Assembly: GCA_964629965.1 (NCBI GenBank)
Contig: CAZVRZ010000259.1
Location: 1-5,092 of the forward strand
Reading direction: 5' to 3'
DNA from: CAZVRZ01 sp964629965
GTDB taxonomy: Bacteria; Chloroflexota; Anaerolineae; Anaerolineales; UBA4823
DNA: 5,092 bases
Shown: in pieces, positions 1 through 4,779 of the stretch
Position numbering within the stretch: position 1 is the first letter of the stretch
Layout: each line of letters starts with the position of its first letter
Made by a program: the position numbers and the translations under genes
Notes under the pieces: generated by a model
The model's input: only the letters and a program-made list of their open reading frames with translations
The model's database searches: none
Told to the model about the DNA's origin: nothing

Positions 1-2
1 TC

Positions 3-2258
3 GCCTATTACTGGCTGGTGCCGGTGACCGGCGTTGTGCTGGATTATGACAGCCAACGCCCGAACTCGGCGGTGATCTATGAACTCAGCCCGAACGGACC
101 GGGAGAACAGGCCGGACTGCAGGTGGGCGACCGTCTCGTCACCATCGAGGGGCGCACCATCACCAACCTGAACGTTCCCGTCCACCAACCGAAGAAAGCT
201 GGTGAGGTGGAACTGTATGTGGTCGAGCGGGGCGGGCAGACCCTCACCATCCCGCTGCGGGTGGGTAGCTATGCAGACAATCCGGACTACCTGCTCAATA
301 TCATCCCTGTCCAACTGCTCTCCCTGCTGGTGTATTCTTTCGGCCTGAGCCTGCTGTTCTTCTCGCCGTCTTCCGATGTGCGGGCGCGCCTGGTGGCCAT
401 CACCTGGGCGCTGGCGGGCGTCGCCCTGGCAGCCACCGGCCCCGGCTACATGGGCTGCGCCTGGTTGGCGCCCGAAACGGCCATAATCAGCTTTGCCGCT
501 TCGATCTTCATCTCCACGGCTGCCCACCTGTATTTCCCCGTGCCCACCTTTTCGAACCGCACCCGCAACAGCCTCCTGTGGGCGCTGTTTGGCCTGTCAA
601 CGGTATTGTTGGTAGCGTACCTGGCCCAGCAAGTCTACCTGGCGCTTCGCCAGCAGTACCCGCCTGCCACGATCTCTGCACTGGCCATCAGTATCCTCTT
701 CTACCTTTCCTGGCTGTTCAACATCGGCCTGCTGCTAAAAAACCGCTTCTTTGTCAAAGATCGGGAAATCCGCCGGCAGACCGGCATCATCTTCCTGGGC
801 ACTTTGTTGGGTTTTCTGCCTTTCTTGCTGTTCAGCGAACTGCCCTACCTGGTCTTTGGCCGCGACAGCGCGCTCATCCTGCTTCCCAGCCAGGTCAGCA
901 TCCTGGCGTTGGTGTTCGTGCCCATCTCGTATGGCTATGTCATCTACCAGCGCCGGCTGTTGAAGATCGATTTCATCATCAATCGAGCGCTGGTGCTGTT
1001 CTTGCTGGCGCTGGCCATCCTGTTCACATCGCTGGTGGTTCTGGGCTTCATCGCGACCGTTGCCAACCTGCCCTCGCAGGTGGCCGTTGCGGGTAGTTTC
1101 CTATGCGTGATGGTGGCCCTGCCCTCGATCACATTGCAAAAGAAGATCCAGGTGCAGGTGGACCGAGCCCTGTACGGGGGCTACTATGACTACACCACCG
1201 TCACCTCCGACCTGGCGCGCCGCCTGGCGCAAACCATCGACCGGACGGCCTTCATCGACCTGCTGACCGGCGAACTGCCGGGGAAGATGAAGATCGAGAA
1301 AAGCGCCCTCTTGCTTTTGTCTGGCAACAACCTGGAACTACAGGGCAATTGGGAGCAGCCGTTTTCTATCCCGCCGGATGATGAGATCTGCAAAATCCTG
1401 GCCGAGGCGCAGGAGCCGCTGCGCGCCCAGGCCCTGTGGAATCAGGTGGGGGCTGAGTCCGCCCGGCGCTGGGAGCGGTTTACCTGGACGCAGCTCTTCG
1501 CGCCCATCGTCCACGGGGGCGCCCTGCACGGCCTGCTGATCCTGGGGGAGCGCGCCGCCGGCGAAATCTATTCGGAGCAGGACCTGCAGATCGTGAGCAC
1601 GGTCGGGCAGCAGGCTGCCCTATCCATTGCCAACATCATGCTGGTCGAGACGCAGCGCGGCCTGACCCGGCAGTTGGTGCGCACGGGCGAAGAGCAGCGC
1701 AAGAAAGTGGCCCGCGACCTGCACGACTCGGTGCTGCAGGACCTGTTCTTTGTCAAACAGCGCCTGGAACGTTCCGATCCTGATACCGCCTCTTACCTGG
1801 ATCAGATCATCAAGGTTCTGCGGCACACCATCAAAGCCCAGCGGCCCAGCCTGCTGGATCGCGGCATCATCCTGGCGCTGCAGGACTTGATCGAAGATAT
1901 GAATGACCTGACCGAGGGTGAGACCGATATCCTCTGGCGCAGCTGCCTGGAAGACGAAATTGTGCTGCCGGACGAAAAGACCACCTCGATCTACCGCATC
2001 GTCCAGGAAGCGCTTTCCAATGTGCTCAAACACGCCCGGGCGGATAGGGTGGTTGTCTCCGTCCGAAAGAGCGGCGGCTTCCTGGAAATCCAGGTCGAAG
2101 ACGACGGCGATGGCATGCCGGCCCTGGGCCAGGCGCAGCCCGGGTGCCACTACGGCCTGCTGGGCATGCAGGAACGCGCTGCCATGATCGGCGCCGACCT
2201 GAATATTGCCTCCGAGCCGGGTAAAGGCACAGGTATCACGGTGAGGATGAAAGTGTAG
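3..2258 (+). CDS. Membrane sensor histidine kinase, PDZ-TM-GAF-HisKA_3-HATPase (5' partial)
   Basis: This is a sensor kinase that should autophosphorylate on a histidine and pass the phosphate to a partner response regulator. The frame is open to the window's left edge (reading AYYWLVPVTG), so the true start, and probably a first membrane helix, lies upstream; the GTG at 18 is only the first in-frame start codon seen. Numbering from that GTG: a PDZ-like domain at about 16-85 (GEQAGLQVGDRLVTIEG); eight or nine hydrophobic helices between about 92 and 371; a GAF-like domain at about 405-545; then a NarL/DesK-type dimerisation helix with ARDLHDSVLQ, His569 being the expected phosphosite. The ATPase domain follows, with an N-box (VQEALSNVLKHA, Asn668), a DxGxG box starting at Asp695 (EDDGDGMP) and a C-terminal GKGTGITV. 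All catalytic boxes look intact. PDZ plus membrane helices plus HisKA_3 recalls ComP-type kinases. No response regulator follows; the next gene encodes a GNAT protein. Confidence 0.93.
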   Translation, partial: AYYWLVPVTGVVLDYDSQRPNSAVIYELSPNGPGEQAGLQVGDRLVTIEGRTITNLNVPVHQPKKAGEVELYVVERGGQTLTIPLRVGSYADNPDYLLNIIPVQLLSLLVYSFGLSLLFFSPSSDVRARLVAITWALAGVALAATGPGYMGCAWLAPETAIISFAASIFISTAAHLYFPVPTFSNRTRNSLLWALFGLSTVLLVAYLAQQVYLALRQQYPPATISALAISILFYLSWLFNIGLLLKNRFFVKDREIRRQTGIIFLGTLLGFLPFLLFSELPYLVFGRDSALILLPSQVSILALVFVPISYGYVIYQRRLLKIDFIINRALVLFLLALAILFTSLVVLGFIATVANLPSQVAVAGSFLCVMVALPSITLQKKIQVQVDRALYGGYYDYTTVTSDLARRLAQTIDRTAFIDLLTGELPGKMKIEKSALLLLSGNNLELQGNWEQPFSIPPDDEICKILAEAQEPLRAQALWNQVGAESARRWERFTWTQLFAPIVHGGALHGLLILGERAAGEIYSEQDLQIVSTVGQQAALSIANIMLVETQRGLTRQLVRTGEEQRKKVARDLHDSVLQDLFFVKQRLERSDPDTASYLDQIIKVLRHTIKAQRPSLLDRGIILALQDLIEDMNDLTEGETDILWRSCLEDEIVLPDEKTTSIYRIVQEALSNVLKHARADRVVVSVRKSGGFLEIQVEDDGDGMPALGQAQPGCHYGLLGMQERAAMIGADLNIASEPGKGTGITVRMKV

Positions 2259-2259
2259 C

Positions 2260-3231
2260 ATGAAAGATATTGCCATCCGCAAGTTTGAGCCCACCGATGT
2301 AGATGCTTTCATCCGTCTTGCGCAGCTTTCTTTCGCCGAAGAAAACCTGGCGATAGGCATCACTCCCGAAGACTTTGCCAGGGAAACCCGCCGGATATTC
2401 TACTGGAAGATGCTGCCTTACAAACTGCTGACTGCCCTGATGGGCGTCCGGTGGGAGGCGTTTGTTGCCGAAAAGGATGGGCGGGTGGTTGGCGGGGGCA
2501 TGTATATGGGAAGGGAGGGTCGCATGAGCCTGACGAACCTGATGGTCGACCCCGCTTACCGGCGGCAGGGCATCGGACAGGCGCTGCTGCTCAAACGCCT
2601 GGAGCGTCTCAAAGAGCGTGGCTTTCCTTACGTGACGGCGCAGGTATTGGACACCAACACGGCTTCTTTGGCGAACCTGGCCAAACAGGGCTTTGAAGTC
2701 TTCAACCGCTATTCGGTTTACGAGCGAGTCCTGCCAACCCCTGAAGACCAGGATACGTCGATCACCATCCGAGACATCCGGCCTGCGGACAGAGCCCTGT
2801 TCAGGAAGATCGAGGCACAAACGACGCCCGCGTCCATCATCTCCATCAACGGCAGCCTGGAGAGCCAGTATTTCCTCTCTGGTCGGCAGAAGCTGTATGC
2901 CCGCTTCACCGGCTATTCCAAATGGATCAAGGCCTTTGTTTGTGGGGCAGAGGTGGTAGGTTTTGCGTATGCCGATTACCAGCGGCAGCAGTGCAAAGGA
3001 CTGCTGCTCCAGCCAATGGTCGCGGACGAGCACTTGCCTTTGCTGCCCGCCATGATCTATCAGGCAGGCTCCTGGTTGGGGGCGGCGGGCAAAGAAGCTA
3101 TTATCATTGAAATCCCTGACCGGCGCACCCAGATCCGCGACTACTTACTTGAGAACGGCTGGAGCAGGCAGTACACCTGGCTGGAGTTGATCTACTGGCT
3201 AAATGGGCAGGGTCAGGCAGAAATTCAGTAA
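2260..3231 (+). CDS. GNAT family N-acetyltransferase with two tandem GNAT domains
   Basis: Probable acyl-CoA-dependent N-acetyltransferase in the cytoplasm, 323 residues, about twice the length of a single GNAT domain. Domain 1 (about 5-150) has the acetyl-CoA binding motif: VDPAYRRQGIGQALL, with R-R-Q-G-I-G at residues 101-106, then the usual N-x-x-S-x-x-x-x-x-x-x-G-F element near residue 133 (NTASLANLAKQGF). Domain 2 (from about 168, ITIRDIRPADRALF) keeps the GNAT-like opening and a late YLLENGW segment but no clear Q/R-x-x-G-x-G/A loop, so it may be structural or substrate-binding. The ATG follows the kinase stop after one base (TAG-C-ATG). The nearest Shine-Dalgarno-like GAGG lies about 13 bases upstream inside the kinase gene, which suggests translational coupling. 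The substrate cannot be read from sequence; small molecules, antibiotics, amines or protein N-termini are all possible. Confidence 0.9.
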   Translation: MKDIAIRKFEPTDVDAFIRLAQLSFAEENLAIGITPEDFARETRRIFYWKMLPYKLLTALMGVRWEAFVAEKDGRVVGGGMYMGREGRMSLTNLMVDPAYRRQGIGQALLLKRLERLKERGFPYVTAQVLDTNTASLANLAKQGFEVFNRYSVYERVLPTPEDQDTSITIRDIRPADRALFRKIEAQTTPASIISINGSLESQYFLSGRQKLYARFTGYSKWIKAFVCGAEVVGFAYADYQRQQCKGLLLQPMVADEHLPLLPAMIYQAGSWLGAAGKEAIIIEIPDRRTQIRDYLLENGWSRQYTWLELIYWLNGQGQAEIQ

Positions 3232-3248
3232 ATAGAGAGTCGTAATCT

Positions 3249-3410
3249 ATGACGCAAGCTGAAATGGAAAATATTAAAACCTTCTACGAAAAACTCTCCC
3301 TGAGACTGAATGAGATTGCTGGCACAATGCTAGATTTTCGCCAGGGAATATTAGCTCTGCAGGCTGAGTGCGACCAGCAACCTGAGGATGCTCAGAATGT
3401 ACCAGGATGA
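3249..3410 (+). CDS. Hypothetical small protein, 53 aa
   Basis: A 53-residue ORF starting MTQAEMENIKTFYEKL and ending NVPG. I do not recognise the family. Residues 1-42 are charged and leucine-rich with no prolines and look almost wholly alpha-helical, possibly a short coiled coil (IKTFYEKLSLRLNEIAG, then FRQGILALQAE). There is no signal peptide or membrane segment. A weak purine-rich GAGAG lies 9 bases before the ATG. The gene begins 17 bases after the GNAT stop, with no terminator between, so it could be read from the same transcript. It is the first gene-sized item in the AT-richer part of the window and may belong to the mobile element or be a remnant. Its stop (TGA) overlaps the ATG of the next small ORF. 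It could also be a chance ORF; the helical pattern and the start spacing favour a gene only modestly. Confidence 0.42.
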   Translation: MTQAEMENIKTFYEKLSLRLNEIAGTMLDFRQGILALQAECDQQPEDAQNVPG

Positions 3411-3520
3411 TGGAGTGGCTCTATGAATTTTTGTTTTTCGCCTTGTGCGAACACCAGTTACTCAGGATTCAAAGTACTGCTTCACCAAAGTCAAGATTGC
3501 CTCTGCAACAGCTTTCCTAA
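3407..3520 (+). CDS. Hypothetical very small protein, 37 aa, overlapping the previous ORF
   Basis: A 37-residue ORF beginning MMEWLYEFLFFALCEHQL. The first 20 residues are strongly hydrophobic and aromatic and could form a short membrane-associated helix; the rest is polar and unstructured-looking. The ATG pair at 3407-3412 overlaps the TGA stop of the preceding 53-residue ORF (ATGA arrangement), a common sign of coupled translation, and there is no good Shine-Dalgarno of its own. Its last 59 bases lie antisense to the 3' end of the XRE1 gene, so the tail is forced by the other strand's coding sequence. It may be a truncated gene whose original 3' part was replaced when XRE1 was joined here, or a chance ORF. 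Confidence 0.28.
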   Translation: MMEWLYEFLFFALCEHQLLRIQSTASPKSRLPLQQLS

Positions 3521-3878
3521 TCTTGGGGTTCGCAATCCTGGCAACTTCTTTTGCCACTGCAACGGCTTCAACCGGCAAGCTCTCGGCGCTATCGGTTTGG
3601 ATATCGAATGCCTTCAGCGTTGGCCAACCGGCCAGCTGCAACATCTCGTTTGGGTTAATCCCAAAGTGATCGGCCAACAGGATACAAGCCATCATGTTAG
3701 GCCTGTGACCGGCAAGGTAGCGGCGCACAGCTTGATGATCCAAACCGGCAGACAAGGCAGCCTCTCGAATGGTTTCATTGTTCTGTTTTAGTAATTCGTT
3801 TAACCGTTCAATGAGAGGCGCTGGATCATATTCCACAACCCTCGCCAGTCGTTTTGTTTTTGCAAAAGGAGTGTCCAT
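3462..3878 (-). CDS. XRE-type helix-turn-helix transcriptional repressor (XRE1)
   Basis: A 138-residue DNA-binding protein of the phage-repressor (Cro/C1, XRE) type. The helix-turn-helix lies at about residues 24-75: PLIERLNELLKQNN, then TIREAALSAGLDHQAVRRYL with the recognition helix near 47-54, then LLADHFGINPNEMLQLAGW. A C-terminal helical part (about 102-138, VEAVAVAKEVARI and KAVAEAILTLVKQYF) could serve dimerisation. No protease (LexA-like Ser/Lys) domain is visible. The ATG at 3878 is supported by GAGGA eight bases upstream (3887-3891). It is transcribed away from the excisionase-like gene across a region with two palindromes, the usual place for an autoregulating repressor to bind. 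The same LAD-x-F-x-I...AGW block occurs in the second XRE protein at 4241-4684, so the two are probably distant paralogues. The target and inducing signal are unknown. Confidence 0.85.
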   Translation of the reverse strand: MDTPFAKTKRLARVVEYDPAPLIERLNELLKQNNETIREAALSAGLDHQAVRRYLAGHRPNMMACILLADHFGINPNEMLQLAGWPTLKAFDIQTDSAESLPVEAVAVAKEVARIANPKIRKAVAEAILTLVKQYFES

Positions 3879-3886
3879 AATGCCTG

Positions 3887-3891
3887 TCCTC
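3887..3891 (-). promoter_or_regulatory. Shine-Dalgarno site for XRE1
   Basis: GAGGA on the minus strand, eight bases before the ATG at 3878. It supports this start over any later in-frame ATG. Confidence 0.65.
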
Positions 3892-3923
3892 GTTACCTCA
3901 GCTGCTTGCTTTCAAAATCACGA

Positions 3924-3934
3924 CGATTATGATA
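3924..3934 (-). promoter_or_regulatory. Candidate -10 region for XRE1
   Basis: The minus strand reads TATCATAATCG here, containing CATAAT (five of six matches to the sigma-70 -10 consensus), 45 bases before the XRE1 ATG. A nearly identical TATAATAATCG lies 53 bases before the XRE2 start, which is the main reason to take it seriously. No good -35 hexamer is seen at the right distance; that place is taken by operator 1, which overlaps this element by three bases. Repressor bound there would block transcription. Confidence 0.4.
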
Positions 3935-3952
3935 GTGCAACTATTGCACTAT
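3932..3952. promoter_or_regulatory. Operator 1: perfect 9-3-9 palindrome
   Basis: Arms ATAGTGCAA (3932-3940) and TTGCACTAT (3944-3952) are exact reverse complements around a CTA spacer. The size and symmetry suit a dimeric XRE repressor. It lies between the divergent XRE1 and excisionase-like genes, overlapping the candidate XRE1 -10 and ending just before the candidate -35 of the excisionase-like gene. XRE1 is the natural candidate to bind it, by inference from position only. Confidence 0.7.
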
Positions 3953-3953
3953 A

Positions 3954-3982
3954 TTGACGTATTGTGGAGATAGTGATACGAT
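3954..3982 (+). promoter_or_regulatory. Candidate promoter for the excisionase-like gene
   Basis: TTGACG (3954-3959, five of six matches to the -35 consensus) is followed after 17 bases by TACGAT (3977-3982, four of six to the -10). The predicted transcript starts near 3989, about 65 bases before the preferred ATG at 4054. The -35 sits immediately right of operator 1 and the -10 lies inside operator 2, so a repressor on either site would exclude RNA polymerase. The -10 is weak, and a neighbouring AT-rich stretch (3988-3996) could serve instead. Confidence 0.45.
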
Positions 3983-3990
3983 AGCACTAA
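3970..3990. promoter_or_regulatory. Operator 2: imperfect 9-3-9 palindrome matching operator 1
   Basis: Arms ATAGTGATA (3970-3978) and TAGCACTAA (3982-3990) flank a CGA spacer. Seven of nine arm positions pair, and the outer ATAGTG/CACTA parts match operator 1. The centre is 38 bases from that of operator 1. It contains the candidate -10 of the excisionase-like gene. Confidence 0.6.
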
Positions 3991-4013
3991 TTATATACCT
4001 GCTCATCGTATCA
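3974..4013. repeat. Perfect 9-base inverted repeat with 22-base spacer
   Basis: TGATACGAT (3974-3982) and TGATACGAT on the opposite strand (4005-4013, read as ATCGTATCA) are exact reverse complements. The left arm lies inside operator 2. Because the left arm probably lies upstream of the transcript start, it is more likely a DNA site, for example for a second protein or for looping, than an RNA hairpin. Function is unknown. Confidence 0.5.
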
Positions 4014-4043
4014 TGAATAGATGCTTTTGTTAATATTCTAAAT

Positions 4044-4047
4044 GGAG
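4044..4047 (+). promoter_or_regulatory. Shine-Dalgarno site that decides the excisionase-like start
   Basis: GGAG lies six bases before the ATG at 4054, an ideal spacing. The longer in-frame start at 4042 overlaps this site and has no ribosome binding site of its own, so 4054 is preferred. Confidence 0.65.
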
Positions 4048-4053
4048 CATATT

Positions 4054-4293
4054 ATGACCAGTTATGCAATTCCTCCCGATATCGAAGATGTCCAATCCTT
4101 ACGCTTGCTGAGGGTTTCTGATGTTGTCAAGCTCACGCGCCTCTCCTCATCGCAAATCTATTCCATGATCCAGGAGGGCGTTCTCCCGGCAGTCAGGTTT
4201 GGAGGCGCGGTTCGAATACGCCCCAAAGACCTGGAAGAATTTATGCAGGAGAATCGTACGAATCAGAATCCCCATTCGATTTTCCGCCCCTGA
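4054..4293 (+). CDS. Excisionase-family helix-turn-helix protein (HTH_17/MerR-like)
   Basis: A 79-residue small DNA-binding protein. An in-frame ATG at 4042 would add four residues but lacks a ribosome binding site. Residues about 18-64 form the winged helix-turn-helix typical of the excisionase/HTH_17 family: LLRVSDVVKLTRLSSSQIYSMI, then the wing VLPAVRFGGAVRIRPKDLEEFM. Family members act either as recombination directionality factors, which bend DNA to favour excision by a tyrosine recombinase, or as plain transcription factors. The integrase start 500 bases downstream favours the first role but does not prove it. The gene diverges from XRE1 over twin operators, so repression by XRE1 is likely. 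Its last 53 bases overlap the end of the convergent XRE2 gene, and no terminator is seen, so its transcript would run antisense to XRE2. Confidence 0.82.
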   Translation: MTSYAIPPDIEDVQSLRLLRVSDVVKLTRLSSSQIYSMIQEGVLPAVRFGGAVRIRPKDLEEFMQENRTNQNPHSIFRP

Positions 4294-4684
4294 GCTTTTG
4301 GAGAAGCTGAATGTACAAGGTGCGAGCATTACGATCGCCGATGTTGGAATATACCCATTCAATATCTGCCTGGTCATTGGGTTCTGGAAAGAGAGTCTTT
4401 AATGCCTGAACTGCCTTCAAATCAGTTACATCATCCAGATCCAACCAACCAGCCATTGCATAGACCTGCACGCGTGGGATCTCAAAATAATCTGCTATCA
4501 GGTTACAGACATGAGCATTAGGAGTTTTCTTATCATTCATAATTCGACTGAGAAAGGCACAATCAATCCCAATGTGCTTGGCAGCTGTTCGCAACGAAAT
4601 TTCTCTCTCGGGAAGAGCCTTTTTCAAGAATTCAGCCAATGGTTGGGATTGTCCTGGGATTGGTTTATGACCTGCTCTTGACAT
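4241..4684 (-). CDS. XRE-type helix-turn-helix transcriptional regulator (XRE2)
   Basis: A 147-residue regulator starting MSRAGHKPIP. The helix-turn-helix is at about residues 15-66: PLAEFLKKALPEREISLRTA, AKHIGIDCAFLSRIM (recognition helix near 43-50), followed by NLIADYFEIP and YAMAGW. A C-terminal helical segment (about 106-131, ADIEWVYSNIG to LLQKLRG) and a polar tail rich in S, D and G follow. An in-frame ATG at 4729 would add 15 residues, but it has no ribosome binding site and lies only about seven bases from the predicted transcript start; 4684 has AAGGTG seven bases upstream and is preferred. It resembles XRE1 in the helix-turn-helix and the IADxFxI...AGW block. It is transcribed toward the integrase's promoter from an opposing start site, so it probably regulates itself, the integrase, or both. 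Confidence 0.84.
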   Translation of the reverse strand: MSRAGHKPIPGQSQPLAEFLKKALPEREISLRTAAKHIGIDCAFLSRIMNDKKTPNAHVCNLIADYFEIPRVQVYAMAGWLDLDDVTDLKAVQALKTLFPEPNDQADIEWVYSNIGDRNARTLYIQLLQKLRGGKSNGDSDSYDSPA

Positions 4685-4687
4685 AGC

Positions 4688-4716
4688 TTGACACCTTTGA
4701 TTAATTTGGGTATATT
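4688..4716 (+). promoter_or_regulatory. Near-consensus sigma-70 promoter for the integrase
   Basis: TTGACA (4688-4693, perfect -35) is followed after exactly 17 bases by TATATT (4711-4716, five of six to the -10). The start of transcription is predicted near 4723, giving a leader of about 57 bases to the integrase ATG at 4780. It is the strongest promoter-like sequence I see in the window. It lies across the 5' end of the XRE2 leader and faces the opposing XRE2 promoter. Confidence 0.65.
4692..4697 (-). promoter_or_regulatory. Shine-Dalgarno site that decides the XRE2 start
   Basis: AAGGTG on the minus strand, seven bases before the ATG at 4684. It overlaps the -35 hexamer of the integrase promoter on the other strand by two bases. 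Confidence 0.6.
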
Positions 4717-4722
4717 CAATAT
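4712..4722. promoter_or_regulatory. Small palindrome over the integrase -10 (possible operator)
   Basis: ATATT and AATAT are exact reverse complements around a single C. It covers most of the -10 and reaches the predicted start site, so a protein bound here would silence the integrase. At 11 bases and all A/T in its arms it may also be chance. Confidence 0.3.
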
Positions 4723-4737
4723 GATGCATAGTGGCAG

Positions 4738-4748
4738 CGATTATTATA
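4738..4748 (-). promoter_or_regulatory. Candidate -10 region for XRE2
   Basis: The minus strand reads TATAATAATCG, containing a perfect TATAAT (4743-4748), 53 bases before the preferred XRE2 ATG. The -35 position holds only weak matches such as TCTTAT or CTTATG. It matches the XRE1 upstream element (TATCATAATCG) in all but one base. Predicted start is near 4736, so this transcript and the integrase transcript overlap head to head. Confidence 0.45.
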
Positions 4749-4779
4749 CATGCCGGTTACATTACATAAGAGAAAAAAC

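Noticed and set aside
1620..2363. Minus-strand ORF of 247 residues opposite the kinase C-terminus
   Set aside because: It lies entirely antisense to a kinase and GNAT start with intact motifs, has no recognisable domain, and is explained by high-GC codon bias on the coding strand.
2236..3033. Minus-strand ORF of 265 residues opposite the GNAT gene
   Set aside because: Antisense to a gene with a clear GNAT motif; no domain is recognisable and it has no supported start.
3437..3451. Hairpin TTCGC-CTTGT-GCGAA as a terminator between the small ORFs and XRE1
   Set aside because: The five-base stem is followed by no T run on either strand; on the plus strand the Ts precede it, and on the minus strand As follow.
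3423..3791. Plus-strand ORF of 122 residues
   Set aside because: Antisense shadow of XRE1, rich in cysteine and other residues unlike a folded domain; XRE1 has a clear helix-turn-helix and ribosome binding site.
4293..4308. Hairpin AGCTT-TTGGAG-AAGCT as a terminator for the excisionase-like gene
   Set aside because: Five-base stem, low GC, no T run after it, and it lies inside the XRE2 coding region.
3462..4684. Toxin-antitoxin system built on one of the XRE proteins
   Set aside because: No small toxin ORF (RelE/HigB, HipA or similar) sits beside either XRE gene; the neighbours are excisionase-like and integrase genes.
4728..4736. A third operator half-site, ATAGTGGCA, near the integrase
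   Set aside because: It shares ATAGTG with the twin operators, but no partner arm lies at the 9-3-9 distance, so a six-base match may be chance.
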